Shown here in pieces: positions 18,833 through 27,798 of a stretch of 64,000 nucleotides of DNA (position 1 is its first letter; each line of letters starts with the position of its first letter). The position numbers and the translations under genes were made by a program. The DNA comes from Sphingopyxis sp. (GTDB lineage Bacteria; Pseudomonadota; Alphaproteobacteria; Sphingomonadales; Sphingomonadaceae): assembly GCA_017745175.1 (NCBI GenBank), contig JAGHZY010000003.1, positions 62,001-126,000 on the forward strand. The letters run 5' to 3'. Below the pieces are notes generated by a model, which made no database searches, was not told the DNA's origin, and worked only from the letters and a program-made list of their open reading frames with translations.

Positions 18833-20493
18833 TTTGTACCCTCCGGCGAGATATTGGCATCATGTCTGATCAAACCCCGCGGCTGTCCGGTACCGCTCGC
18901 GGGTGGCAGCAGCGTTGGATCAGCCCCCGCCACCGGGCCCTCGACTTGCTGGGGACGCGCGGCCGGCGCGCCCACCGCATCGATGGCACGAAAGACGGCG
19001 TCGCTCGGCAAGCCGCCGCGCCGCGCCGCATGCTTCGTATATTCGGCCGGGTCGTAACCGGGCGGGCCGGCAAGCAGATGCCGGGCCTCGAGTTGGCCCA
19101 GGTGGCGGAGCAATATGGCCTGCGCGACATAGCGGTCGCGCTTGTTCGCGAGCAGCGCCACTTCGGTTTCGCGAAGCGAATTCTGGGCATAGAGAACATC
19201 GAAGGTCGACCGCAGCCCCTCGCGATATTCCTCGAATGTGCCTTCGTAATAGATACGCGCGGCCTTGAGCTGGAGCGCCTGAGCTTCGAGGTTGCGCTCC
19301 GCGACCACCCACTGGTTCCAGGCGTTAAGGACAGCCTGAACCACTTGCCGATGCGCCGCCTCGACGCGCAGCGCGTCGGCGCTCTGCTTATTTCTAGCCT
19401 GCGCGACAAGCGAACGCACGCGGCCGCCCGAAGAGATCGGGATGGTCAGCGTGGCGCGGCCGGTGAAAGTGACATCGTGTTCGCTCTTGTCGAAGGGCGC
19501 GGCCGGGCCGCTCGTTCCGGCGACTCCCTGGATCGACAGTTGCGGATTGCCTTCGGCGCGCGCTGCGGCAATGCGCGCCCGCGATGCGCGCTCGGTCGCG
19601 ATCGCGGCCGCAAGATCGGGATTGGCGATCTCGGCGATGGCGAAGGCTTCGTCCGCATCGCGGGGCAATCCGGGAAGGTCGGGTTCCTGCGCGAGGTTGC
19701 CGGGCCTCCGACCCACAATCCGGGTAAAGGCAGCGGCGCTCGCTTCGAGTTGCCCTTCAGCGGCATTGCGCTGGACCCGCGCGGCCTGAAGCTGCGTCTC
19801 GGCCTGCGCAATGTCGGTTCGTGTCAACTCGCCAGCGTCGCGCCGTGCGACGATTTCGTCGAGCGTCGCCTCCAGCACACGCACATTCTTCGTCCGGATC
19901 GCCAGCGACTGGCGGTCACGGCGAACGTCGCTGTAGGCGGCGACAAGCTCCACCAGCAGGTCGCCCTCCGCACCGCGGAGCATCTCACGGCCGGCTGCAC
20001 TTGAGGCGGTAGCGGCGAGGACAGCACCCCGAACCCGACCGCCGGTCGTGATCGGCTGATCGATCACGAGTTGTGTTGCGACATTGTCCCGCTGGATATG
20101 CGGATCGTTCAGGCGGTCGGAAAGCGGCCGCCCCGCCTGCGTGATCGAACCCGGAAAGATATAGTCGTAATTGCCTGACACCTGCATCTGGGCGGTCGGC
20201 CGTATCCCCGACAGCGCGATGCCAATTTCATCATCGGTCGCACGAAGATCATAGCGACGCGCGGCAAGTTCCGGATTGGAGATGAACGTCTCGGCGACGG
20301 CCGCAGCCAGGCTGTCGTTCGCCGGGGGCTCCGGCGGTTCGTCGTCGAAGGGAAGGCGCGGCTCGGGATAGCTTTCGTGAACGCCGCTCAGCCGCCCCTC
20401 CTGACCCGTCACAGGATGGATCGGTATGACTGCCGCGACCAGTATCATGCCGTACAATCGCCGCGCCCGTCGGCGGCCGGGAATCGGCGTCAT
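18829..20493 (-). CDS. TolC-like outer membrane efflux/secretion factor
   Basis: 554 residues with an N-terminal signal peptide (MILVAAVIPIHPVTG after an Arg-rich start; an internal Met at 20448 is an alternative start). Two repeats of the outer-membrane efflux protein fold are visible: long Ala/Arg/Glu-rich helices with ESYPEP, NPELAARR and NPDLAAAIATERA-type segments. It supplies the outer-membrane channel for the type I system. First gene of the operon; its last bases overlap the ABC exporter start (ATGA). Confidence 0.9.
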   Translation of the reverse strand: MTPIPGRRRARRLYGMILVAAVIPIHPVTGQEGRLSGVHESYPEPRLPFDDEPPEPPANDSLAAAVAETFISNPELAARRYDLRATDDEIGIALSGIRPTAQMQVSGNYDYIFPGSITQAGRPLSDRLNDPHIQRDNVATQLVIDQPITTGGRVRGAVLAATASSAAGREMLRGAEGDLLVELVAAYSDVRRDRQSLAIRTKNVRVLEATLDEIVARRDAGELTRTDIAQAETQLQAARVQRNAAEGQLEASAAAFTRIVGRRPGNLAQEPDLPGLPRDADEAFAIAEIANPDLAAAIATERASRARIAAARAEGNPQLSIQGVAGTSGPAAPFDKSEHDVTFTGRATLTIPISSGGRVRSLVAQARNKQSADALRVEAAHRQVVQAVLNAWNQWVVAERNLEAQALQLKAARIYYEGTFEEYREGLRSTFDVLYAQNSLRETEVALLANKRDRYVAQAILLRHLGQLEARHLLAGPPGYDPAEYTKHAARRGGLPSDAVFRAIDAVGAPAARPQQVEGPVAGADPTLLPPASGTGQPRGLIRHDANISPEGTK

Positions 20494-20542
20494 TTTCCGC
20501 GACGATCATCCGGAATGGAAACAAGAAATACAGCTACCCGTT

Positions 20543-20560
20543 TTCCGGCAAACGCCGGAA
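20543..20560. promoter_or_regulatory. Inverted repeat in the leader of the type I secretion operon
   Basis: TTCCGGC-AAAC-GCCGGAA is a perfect 7-bp-arm inverted repeat, 50 bp upstream of the operon's first start codon. The 250-bp region around it is more AT-rich than the genes and must hold the operon promoter, but no clear -35/-10 pair stands out. The repeat could be an operator or a leader hairpin. Confidence 0.35.
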
Positions 20561-20738
20561 CGCCTTTATTCGATAACATAGTGCCCGCCCACGAATCACC
20601 CGGCAAATCATCGGGTTAATTCAAGTATCAAGGCATTGGGGACAATTTTCGATAAGTCAATCGATAGATTGCCAAGTCGAAAACTGGCCACCAAGAAGCA
20701 TAGCTTACGAAGTCTGGTTCCGCAGCGCAGTGTGACAG

Positions 20739-21235
20739 TCAACCGCGCCTAATCCTCGCGAACCTTCGCCGGGTAGCCTTGCCACCCGCCGCCAGTTCAT
20801 CAAGCCGCCCGGACCAATAGTTCATCATCCGGACGCGCTCTTTCCAATGCTCGCCGCGCACGCTGATTTCCGACATCAGTCGCCGTCCATTCCGACCCTT
20901 GAGACGCAAGCGCTCGATATATTCGTCGGCCACCCGGTCGAGGCTACCCTGCTGCCGAACCTGCAGCACAACAGCGCTGCGACGCTTGACCTCGCGGGGG
21001 TCTTTGCCGAGCGCGACGATCTTTCGGGCCTCATCGCGCTTGTCCGCGCAACAGCGAGACCGACATCGGGAAAAATTCCCAGTGAGATGGTCTTCGCCTT
21101 GCCGGCGAGCCGATAATTGAGACACCAATAGCGCCGACCGTTCGGTATCACGAGCAGATAGAGGCCACGTTCATCCCACAGCTTGTATTGCCGGGGTTGA
21201 GGACGGGCTTGGGCGACTGCGGTGGCGCTGAGCAT
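20739..21235 (-). pseudogene. Remnant of a P4-type tyrosine integrase
   Basis: The frame starting at 21235 encodes the N-terminal DUF4102-type arm-binding domain (KLWDERGLYLLVIPNG, YRLAGKAKTISLGIFPDVGLA). Near 21055 the homology jumps to another frame (ADKRDEARKIVALGKDP, then VADEYIERLRLKG), consistent with a 1-base frameshift. The catalytic core with its Arg/His/Tyr residues is missing; the last 40 residues resemble the C-terminal tail of such integrases. Total length is about 165 codons against about 400 normally. It lies 160 bp beyond the 3' end of tRNA-Phe, the usual place for such an integrase. Confidence 0.75.
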
Positions 21236-21395
21236 ATTTGGATAACTCCTTTCGCTAGCTTGGATAGTTACCCCAAAACTGTGCAAAAAGAGGCTGGGAT
21301 GCAAAGCGACGGCCCGAGACGGCGCAAACCATCAAGTGCCTGTACTGGATGTCAGTGATTTCCTGGAACGCTCTGAAACGTCCTGAAAAGGCTAG

Positions 21396-21471
21396 TGGTG
21401 CCTGGGGACGGGATCGAACCGCCGACACTGCGATTTTCAGTCGCATGCTCTACCAACTGAGCTACCCAGGC
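21396..21471 (-). tRNA. tRNA-Phe (GAA)
   Basis: A 76-nt cloverleaf on the minus strand: acceptor GCCTGGG pairing with CCCAGGC, D-loop AGCTCAGTTGGTAGAGC, anticodon arm with loop CTGAAAA (anticodon GAA), T-arm GGTTCGATCCC, and an encoded CCA end. The integrase remnant downstream suggests it served as an attachment site. Confidence 0.97.
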
Positions 21472-21480
21472 GCGCCGCTT

Positions 21481-21496
21481 GCGGCCGGTCGGCCGC
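21481..21496. terminator. GC-rich perfect palindrome between tRNA-Phe and yacG
   Basis: GCGGCCGGTCGGCCGC is a perfect inverted repeat. It lies between the end of the yacG-side operon and the tRNA. There is no clear T-tract, so it is only a weak candidate for a transcript end. Confidence 0.3.
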
Positions 21497-21567
21497 GCTG
21501 GCGAGCGGCGGCTATAGGCAGGGCTTTGCATCCTGTCCAGTGACTTTGTTACGCTGTTTTGACGGGC

Positions 21568-21750
21568 TCATCCCTCGTCGAAACGATCGTCTTCGGCGGT
21601 GCCGTCGGGCGCCTGATGGGCGAGCACGCGATAATCCTCGCCGAACCAGTTCAGGAGGTCGCGGTCGCGGCAACCGCGGCTGCAAAACGGTTTGAATTCT
21701 GCGTCGCGCGGCTTGCCGCAGAGCGGGCAGCGCGGGGATTTACTGGGCAT
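21568..21750 (-). CDS. yacG: YacG zinc-binding DNA gyrase inhibitor
   Basis: 60 residues with the four-Cys zinc motif CPLCGKP...PFCSRGCRDRDL followed by LNWF, the hallmark of YacG. Members bind and inhibit DNA gyrase. Last gene of the infA-maf-RNase-yacG block; its start overlaps the RNase gene end by 11 bases. Confidence 0.95.
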   Translation of the reverse strand: MPSKSPRCPLCGKPRDAEFKPFCSRGCRDRDLLNWFGEDYRVLAHQAPDGTAEDDRFDEG

Positions 21751-22732
21751 GACCCGCTCCTTTCATGGCCGGGTCCACCGTCAGGCGGATCGGCCGGCCG
21801 GTACCGTTCTGTAGCGCTTCAATCCAGTGCGGATGCGCGGCAATACGATCGATCACGCCGCTGCGCGCCGTCAGCGTCAAAGCGCCCGTCCCGCGCGCAC
21901 GCCCGGCCTGCCGCAACAACAGCGCCGCATCGGTTGCGACGGGATCGAGGCGGATCTGCTCGATCAGCGAAGGGCGATCGCGGCGGCGGATGATCTGCAT
22001 GAAACCGAAGCCATTGACGGCGGTGCGCTCGAACGGCTGCGGCAGCGCTGCGTCGATCGCCGCGTCGATCGCCTGCCGCCCCGCGCGGTCGGCGACCGAA
22101 GGAAAATCGATGCCGATCGATCCGCCGATGTCGCAGCGGCGGATAACTGCCGCGGCGGCGCGTGCGCCTGCCAGGGCCAGCGCCAGCGCGTCGCCTTCGC
22201 CGTCGATATCGATCAGCACCATCGCGGGGGTCGCGTCGACCCACAGCGCGCCGCCGTCGAAGGGCCAGTGGCCGATGCGGACACCGTCGATCAGTTCGGA
22301 CCAGCCCGCCGCCTCGAGCGGGTCGGCGCCGGTCGGCTGCATCTCGATGACGGGATCGCCGCCGGCCGCGATGCGGGCGCGAAGGTCGGGGCCGTCGGCG
22401 ATATCCGCTCCCGCCTCCGCGATGCGCGCCCGCGCGGCCTTGTCGCGGCCGCGCTCGCGCAGCGCCATGCGGGTGATTTCGACGGTCAGCCTCGCGCCGG
22501 TCGAGGTCAAGGGCGGCAATCCGGCGAGCGTTGCCGGCGGGCTGTCCGGCCAGTCGAGCGTCACCAGCGCGCCCCTGCCGCCCTTGCCCGCCTCGATCAG
22601 CCTGGCTCCGACGACCGCGCCGACACGCGGGCCCTCGCCCTCGCGCTCGATCCGTGCCTCGATGATTTCGCCGTCCTCGACCAGCGCCGCGCGCGCCTCG
22701 CCGATCCCGGCTTCGTAGAGCCACTCAGCCAA
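21740..22732 (-). CDS. Short RNase E/G-family ribonuclease
   Basis: 330 residues, well short of RNase G (about 490). An S1-like start (RVGAVVGARLIEAGKGGRGALVTL) is followed by the catalytic fold: VLIDIDGEG and GSIGIDFPS retain the two acidic metal-binding positions. The zinc-link Cys pair and the C-terminal part of larger homologues are absent. Probably an rRNA/mRNA-processing endonuclease. It overlaps maf by 8 bases. Confidence 0.85.
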   Translation of the reverse strand: MAEWLYEAGIGEARAALVEDGEIIEARIEREGEGPRVGAVVGARLIEAGKGGRGALVTLDWPDSPPATLAGLPPLTSTGARLTVEITRMALRERGRDKAARARIAEAGADIADGPDLRARIAAGGDPVIEMQPTGADPLEAAGWSELIDGVRIGHWPFDGGALWVDATPAMVLIDIDGEGDALALALAGARAAAAVIRRCDIGGSIGIDFPSVADRAGRQAIDAAIDAALPQPFERTAVNGFGFMQIIRRRDRPSLIEQIRLDPVATDAALLLRQAGRARGTGALTLTARSGVIDRIAAHPHWIEALQNGTGRPIRLTVDPAMKGAGHAQ

Positions 22733-23315
22733 GCGGGATTCCCGCGCTCGTCAAAAGCGCGCGCGTTTCGAACAGCGGCAAACCGACAACATTGGAATGA
22801 CTGCCCGACAGGAAACGGACGAAGGTTTCGGCGCGACCCTGGATCGCATAGCCGCCCGCCTTGCCCATGCCTTCGCCCGATTCGACATAGCTGTCGATCT
22901 CGGCGGCGCTCAGCGCCTTGAATGCGACGATCGTATCGACGACGCGCGTGCGCGTCCTGCCGTCGGCACCGACGACGCAGACCCCCGACCAGACATGGTG
23001 CCGCCGCCCCGAAAGCAGACCGAGCATACGACGGAGATCGGCTTCGTCGGCGGGTTTTTCGAGAATGCGGCGTCCGACGGCAACCGTCGTGTCGCCCGCG
23101 AGGACGACCTCGTCCGGCGCGCGCGCGACCGCGAGCGCCTTGCCCGTCGCGAGCCGGGCGACATAGTCGCGCGGCAGTTCGCCCTTCAGCGGCGTCTCGT
23201 CGATTTCAGGCGCCGCGATGCGCGCGGGCACCAGACCGATGCGCGCCAGCAATTCGCGCCGGCGCGGGGAGGTCGAGGCGAGAACCAGCGCGGGAATGGT
23301 CGCCGCGCCGCTCAC
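22725..23315 (-). CDS. maf: Maf-family nucleoside triphosphate pyrophosphatase
   Basis: 196 residues. Starts with the Maf signature [49 protein letters not shown] and the C-terminal [11 protein letters not shown] all match the family. Hydrolyses non-canonical or modified nucleoside triphosphates. Its start overlaps the infA stop by 4 bases. Confidence 0.95.
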   Translation of the reverse strand: MSGAATIPALVLASTSPRRRELLARIGLVPARIAAPEIDETPLKGELPRDYVARLATGKALAVARAPDEVVLAGDTTVAVGRRILEKPADEADLRRMLGLLSGRRHHVWSGVCVVGADGRTRTRVVDTIVAFKALSAAEIDSYVESGEGMGKAGGYAIQGRAETFVRFLSGSHSNVVGLPLFETRALLTSAGIPLG

Positions 23316-23530
23316 TTGAAGCGATAGGTGATCCGACCCTTGGTCAGGTCATAGGGGGTGAGTTCGACGAGCACCTCGTCGCCCACGAGAACGCGGATGC
23401 GGTTCTTGCGCATCTTGCCGGCCGTGTGGCCCAGAATCTCGTGATCATTTTCCAGTTTGACGCGGAACATCGCGTTGGGCAGCAGTTCGACCACCTGGCC
23501 GCGCATTTCCAGAAGTTCTTCTTTCGCCAT
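23312..23530 (-). CDS. infA: Translation initiation factor IF-1
   Basis: 72 residues, standard length. A single S1/OB fold with [36 protein letters not shown] and ITYRFK at the end is textbook IF-1. First gene of the infA-maf-RNase-yacG block; its promoter must lie in the 80 bp up to the neighbouring gene end at 23614 or further upstream. Confidence 0.98.
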   Translation of the reverse strand: MAKEELLEMRGQVVELLPNAMFRVKLENDHEILGHTAGKMRKNRIRVLVGDEVLVELTPYDLTKGRITYRFK

Positions 23531-23613
23531 CTATCCTCTATGGGCTCGAAATATCGGGATGCGGGCCCATAACCGCAATTTGCGCCAATTGAAAGCAATC
23601 TGTCACAGGCGGT

Positions 23614-24480
23614 TCAGGACACCAGCCTGAGTCGGCGCGCGACGCGCCAGCCGATGGTCTTCGCCCACGCATAGCTCGGCCAGCGCGGCGGCATCGCGGG
23701 GTCGAGCCCGACGCGGCGCAGCGTCGCATTGGCGGCGTGTGCCTCGGACTCGCGATAGCTCCACTCGCTGCGCCAGGTGATCGACAGCGAAACCGAGGGG
23801 GCATCGCCGTTGGCGACGAAATGCGGCGCCATCACGGGCATCAACACCGCGTCGCCGGGGCCGAGCGGCACCTGCTGCGCATCATCCTTGTATGCTTCTT
23901 CCCATGGCAGATTGCGATGCCCGCCCGTGTGATAGCGTTCATGCTCGCGGCGGTGGGCGAAACGCTCGTCGCCCGCGGGCCAGACGTTCATCACCTTGTT
24001 GCCCCTGAGCTGGAGCAGGATGTTGTGCTCGGGATCGAAATGATAGGGGGTGATCGATCCCGGCGACGAGATGAAGATGAAGCCCTGCGGCGTCAGCATC
24101 GCGCCGGTGCGCGGGGCCACGACCGGTTCGAGCTCGCCGAGCAGGTCCATCAGCAAGGTACGATAGGCGGGCACATTCTCGATATTCTTGAGCACCGCCC
24201 AGCTGCCGTTGCTGTCGATCGTGCGGATCGTCTCGCCGATCGAGAGGCCGTTGGAAGGGACATCCTCGGGCCGGATTCCGATCGGGATATCGCCCGGATT
24301 ATATTCGACCTCGCTCGCGGGCAGGCTTTCGCCGAGTTTCGCCAGCGCCTCCAGCGACAGGAGGGGATGGTCGGGAAGACGATGATGCAGCAATCCCGCC
24401 CGCAGCGGATAGAACGCCGCCATCCGTTCGAGCGTTTCGGCCGGAAAGACCGGCGGGGCGAAGGTCTGGTGCAGGGTCAT
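23614..24480 (-). CDS. Cupin-8/JmjC-like putative Fe(II) oxygenase
   Basis: 288 residues from ATG at 24480, which overlaps the upstream acetyltransferase stop (ATGA). The double-stranded beta-helix core shows HFDPEHN (an HxD-type iron site), LQLRGNKVMNVWP, and a later His in PVMAPHFVANG. This resembles JmjC/cupin-8 hydroxylases. Substrate unknown. Its coupling to a GNAT gene beside the XrtA locus suggests an envelope or polysaccharide role, which is inference. Confidence 0.75.
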   Translation of the reverse strand: MTLHQTFAPPVFPAETLERMAAFYPLRAGLLHHRLPDHPLLSLEALAKLGESLPASEVEYNPGDIPIGIRPEDVPSNGLSIGETIRTIDSNGSWAVLKNIENVPAYRTLLMDLLGELEPVVAPRTGAMLTPQGFIFISSPGSITPYHFDPEHNILLQLRGNKVMNVWPAGDERFAHRREHERYHTGGHRNLPWEEAYKDDAQQVPLGPGDAVLMPVMAPHFVANGDAPSVSLSITWRSEWSYRESEAHAANATLRRVGLDPAMPPRWPSYAWAKTIGWRVARRLRLVS

Positions 24481-25661
24481 GACGGATCCCGATCTTCGGT
24501 AGCGGCGGGTGCGGCGCGTTTCCAGCGCCGCCAGAGAGTTTCGGCGCGGGTGAGCGCGGCATAGCGTAGGCGGTCGGCGGAGCCCGACAGCGGCGCGTTC
24601 ACCCAGACGAGGCTGCGGCGCTCGCGCCACACGCTGTCGATCATCGGATGACCGGGCGCGGCGCAACTGTCGACCCATGCAATCCGCCCGTCGTCCAGCA
24701 GGTCGAGATTCGCCTGCTGGAGAAGCACCCCCGGCGAGAAGCGCGCATAATCCTCGTCGAACGCGGTCTTGAACGAAAAGCCGCCAGGCGGGCAGAGGAA
24801 GTTCACGAGCATCGCAAGCGGCCGGCCATCGAGGTCGAGCGCACGCATGTCGAGCCTTCCCGCCTCGGCCGCGGCCACCAGCACCGCGCGGAACCAGGCT
24901 TCGGTGTCACCGTGACTCGCGAGGGCGGATCCGGCGCGCCCTTTCCAGCCGCGCGCCTCGAGCTCGAGAAAGGCCGCGATCCATGGCTCCACCGGTTCGC
25001 CCGCCTGCCAGCGGCGGAAACCGACCTGCCCTTCGTCGGCGAGACGGTTCGCTTGCCGGCGCAGCTCCTTGCGCTTCTTCGCGCGCACCGCGGCCTCCCA
25101 ATAGGCTTCGGGCGACAGCGGACTGTCGAGCAGCGCGCGCTCCTCGCGGTGCACCTCCCGGGCTTCGCCGCCGCGCGTCCGCGCGACATCGACCAGCGCG
25201 CGGTGGAGCGGGCCGTCCGCGGTCAGTCGCTGGAGGTGCAGCATCGTTTGCGCCCACGGCGCCGCGTCGCACCAGCCGAGCAGGATCGACCAGAACAGGC
25301 GTTCGAAACCGGCGCGGACCAGCGGGCTCCCGAGAAAGTGATTGGGGTGCGCCCAGCCGGTGACGTGGCGGAGCGGCACGCGGCCGTAGCGCGTGGCGGG
25401 CGCGACCGGCATGACGCCGATCACCGGGCCGTCGCTCCCGTCGCGGACAAGCACGAGCCGCGCGTGCCGCGCGGGATCAAGCAGGTGCAACGCCGATTGC
25501 AGACACCAGCGTTCGGTGAAGGGATTGGGTTCGCTCGCCTCCTCGGCCAGCCTGTCCCACGCGGCCGCGAGCTCGTCCGACAGCGCGAGGGGATCGACGA
25601 CGCGCACCGTGAGCGGCGTGGCTTCGACGTCGCCGGTCGGAAAGGCAGGATGCACCGTCAT
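24477..25661 (-). CDS. GNAT / BioF2-like acyltransferase
   Basis: 394 residues from ATG at 25661. C-terminal half matches the BioF2-like/FemAB-related acetyltransferase fold: KKRKELRRQANRLADEG, MLVNFLCPPGGFSFKTAFDEDYARFSPG. A longer frame up to 25745 exists, but the first 28 residues lack family features. It is separated from the XrtA amidotransferase gene by a palindromic repeat, and it is translationally coupled to the cupin gene downstream. Confidence 0.75.
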   Translation of the reverse strand: MTVHPAFPTGDVEATPLTVRVVDPLALSDELAAAWDRLAEEASEPNPFTERWCLQSALHLLDPARHARLVLVRDGSDGPVIGVMPVAPATRYGRVPLRHVTGWAHPNHFLGSPLVRAGFERLFWSILLGWCDAAPWAQTMLHLQRLTADGPLHRALVDVARTRGGEAREVHREERALLDSPLSPEAYWEAAVRAKKRKELRRQANRLADEGQVGFRRWQAGEPVEPWIAAFLELEARGWKGRAGSALASHGDTEAWFRAVLVAAAEAGRLDMRALDLDGRPLAMLVNFLCPPGGFSFKTAFDEDYARFSPGVLLQQANLDLLDDGRIAWVDSCAAPGHPMIDSVWRERRSLVWVNAPLSGSADRLRYAALTRAETLWRRWKRAAPAATEDRDPS

Positions 25662-25777
25662 TACGAGCGAGCCTAGCAGCGAAGCGTTAAAAACGCGTGG
25701 CGATTCCGATAGTGGTTTTCCGCCATTGTCGGGTCGAAGCGGCAAGGTTCCGACCGGAAGCGGCCACTCTCTTTCGT

Positions 25778-25850
25778 CGTCACCCCGGACTTGATCCGGG
25801 GTCCATGACTTCAGCGCTGCGATGGATCCCGGATCAAGTCCGGGATGACG
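25778..25850. repeat. REP-like palindrome, family A
   Basis: A 73-bp element beginning CGTCA and ending TGACG. Its outer arms contain CCCCGGACTTGATCCGGGG and the matching CCCGGATCAAGTCCGGG, around an ATGACTTCAGCGCTGCGATGG core. Near-identical copies lie at 44605-44677 (inverted) and 47786-47858. Confidence 0.9.
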
Positions 25851-25891
25851 AATGTCTGGAATCCACCCCGAAGCGGTCGATCACGACAGTC

Positions 25892-27787
25892 CTAAATCCC
25901 GAAGAGCTTTGCGAGCGATTTTTCGAGCATGAAGAATTGCCAGATCAGGCGGCCGTAGTCGCGGCGGCCCGACTGGTGCGCGGCGACGACGCGCTCGATC
26001 TCGGCCATGTCGAACCAGCCCGAGCGCGCAAGCGTCGACGAGGTCGCGAGCGCTTTCGCCTGCGGCGCAAGCGCGCCGCGGAACCAGGCCGACACCGGCG
26101 TCACGAACCCCATTTTGGGGCGATAGAGGATGTCGTGCGGCAGATAGCGCTCCATCGCCTGCTTCATGATCGCCTTGCCCGTCCCGCCTTTGACGCGCAT
26201 CGACGCGGGCAGACTCGCGGCGAATTCGATCAGCCGGTAGTCGAGCAGCGGCTCGCGCGCCTCGAGGCTGACCGCCATGCTCATCCGGTCGGTCTTGGTC
26301 AGGATGTCGCCGGGCAGCCAGATCATCAGGTCGGCATATTGCGCGCGGTCGAGCGGCTCGCGCGCGGGCGCATCCTTCATCGCCTGCCAGTAGCGCGTCT
26401 CTGCGACATGGTCGCCGAGCGCATGGACCGCGGCGTCGTTGAACAGCCTCGCGCGCTGCGCGGCGCCCGTCACGCCGACGGCTTCGGCATAGCCTTCGGC
26501 GCCGCTTTTCGACAGGCTGGCAAGCGTTGCGCGAGCGCGCAGCGGACGCGGCGCCCAGTCCATTTGCGGCCAGACATGCGACAGCGGGCCGAGTATGCCG
26601 CGACGGAGGAAGCCCGGGATCAGCGCGCGCAGCTTCTCCTCCTGATGCTGGAAGACCAGACGGCGATAGCCGGCAAAGGCCTCGTCCGCACCGTCGCCCG
26701 AGAGCGCGACCGTCACCTCTTCGCGCGCGAGTTCGCAGACGCGGTATGTCGGTAGCGCGCTTGCATCGGCGAAAGGCTCGTCGAACATGTCGGCGATCCG
26801 GTCGACGAGCGCGAAGTCGCCCGAAGAGACGGTGCGCGTGCGGTGATCGGTGGCGAAGCGTTCGGCAACCTGCTGCGCATAGGCCGTCTCGTCGAGCGCC
26901 GCCTGATCGAAACCGATCGTACAGGTCCTGACCGCCTTCGCGCTCGCTTCCGCCATCAGCGCGACAACTGCGCTGCTGTCGACGCCCCCCGAGAGAAAGG
27001 CACCGAGCGGCACGTCGGCGACCATGCGATCGGTCACCGCCGCGCGCATCAGGTGGACGAGATGTTCGGCCGCCTCGCCTTCGGACGCCCGGATGCGCCT
27101 CGAGAAATCGGGCGCCCACCAGCGCGTCGGTGCGGGCACCGGCTTGCCGCGTTCGAGCATCAGATAATGGCCGGCGGGCAGCTTCTCGACCCCCGCGACG
27201 ATGCAATTGTCGTCGGGCACATAACCGAAGGCGAGGAAATCCTCGATCGCGGTGAGGTTCGCTTCCTGCCGCAGCAACGGGTTACGGAGCAGCCCCTTCA
27301 GCTCCGACGCGAAAGCGACCGACCCGTCGGAAAGGCGCGCGAAGTGCAGCGGCTTCACCCCGAGCCGGTCGCGTGCGAGAAAGAGGCAGCCGCGCCGGTG
27401 GTCGTGGAGCGCGAAGGCGAACATGCCGTTGAGGCGCGACAGGCAGTCGGGACCCCATTGGCGCCATGCGGCGACGATCACCTCGGTATCGCCCGAGGTG
27501 CGGAAGCGATATCCGCGATCCTCGAGTTCGGCGCGCAGCTCGTGGAAATTGTAGATTTCGCCGTTATAGGTGAGCGTCACCGCCTCGTCGTCGCTCGCCA
27601 TCGGCTGCGGGCTGCCCTCGATGTCGATGATCGAGAGACGCAGGTGGGCAAGGCCGACGCCGGGGGCGGTCCATTCGCCCGAGCCGTCGGGGCCGCGGTG
27701 CGCCATCGGATGGAGCATCGCACGCAGGCGCGCCGGGTCGACCGGCTTCGCGGTTTCGAGATGATAGATGCCCGCGATGCCGCACAT
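25892..27787 (-). CDS. XrtA-system amidotransferase (asparagine synthase-like)
   Basis: 631 residues. Class II glutaminase domain with catalytic Cys2 (MCGIAGIY), HRGPDGSG and YNGEIYNF; then an AsnB-type ATP-pyrophosphatase domain with the PP-loop LSGGVDSSAVV near residue 265 and VALSGDGADEAFAGY. The family accompanies exosortase A loci. It probably amidates a sugar or polysaccharide intermediate, not free aspartate; that substrate is inferred from context. Starts 11 bp after the xrtA stop. Confidence 0.9.
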   Translation of the reverse strand: MCGIAGIYHLETAKPVDPARLRAMLHPMAHRGPDGSGEWTAPGVGLAHLRLSIIDIEGSPQPMASDDEAVTLTYNGEIYNFHELRAELEDRGYRFRTSGDTEVIVAAWRQWGPDCLSRLNGMFAFALHDHRRGCLFLARDRLGVKPLHFARLSDGSVAFASELKGLLRNPLLRQEANLTAIEDFLAFGYVPDDNCIVAGVEKLPAGHYLMLERGKPVPAPTRWWAPDFSRRIRASEGEAAEHLVHLMRAAVTDRMVADVPLGAFLSGGVDSSAVVALMAEASAKAVRTCTIGFDQAALDETAYAQQVAERFATDHRTRTVSSGDFALVDRIADMFDEPFADASALPTYRVCELAREEVTVALSGDGADEAFAGYRRLVFQHQEEKLRALIPGFLRRGILGPLSHVWPQMDWAPRPLRARATLASLSKSGAEGYAEAVGVTGAAQRARLFNDAAVHALGDHVAETRYWQAMKDAPAREPLDRAQYADLMIWLPGDILTKTDRMSMAVSLEAREPLLDYRLIEFAASLPASMRVKGGTGKAIMKQAMERYLPHDILYRPKMGFVTPVSAWFRGALAPQAKALATSSTLARSGWFDMAEIERVVAAHQSGRRDYGRLIWQFFMLEKSLAKLFGI

Positions 27788-27798
27788 ATATCCGACGC

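Noticed and set aside
16694-19057. 787-codon plus-strand open frame
   Set aside because: Antisense to the HlyB-type exporter and adaptor, whose Walker and signature motifs are intact on the minus strand.
20739-21471. Active prophage or complete genomic island boundary
   Set aside because: Only a broken integrase is present, with no other phage or conjugation genes and no second attachment site within the window.
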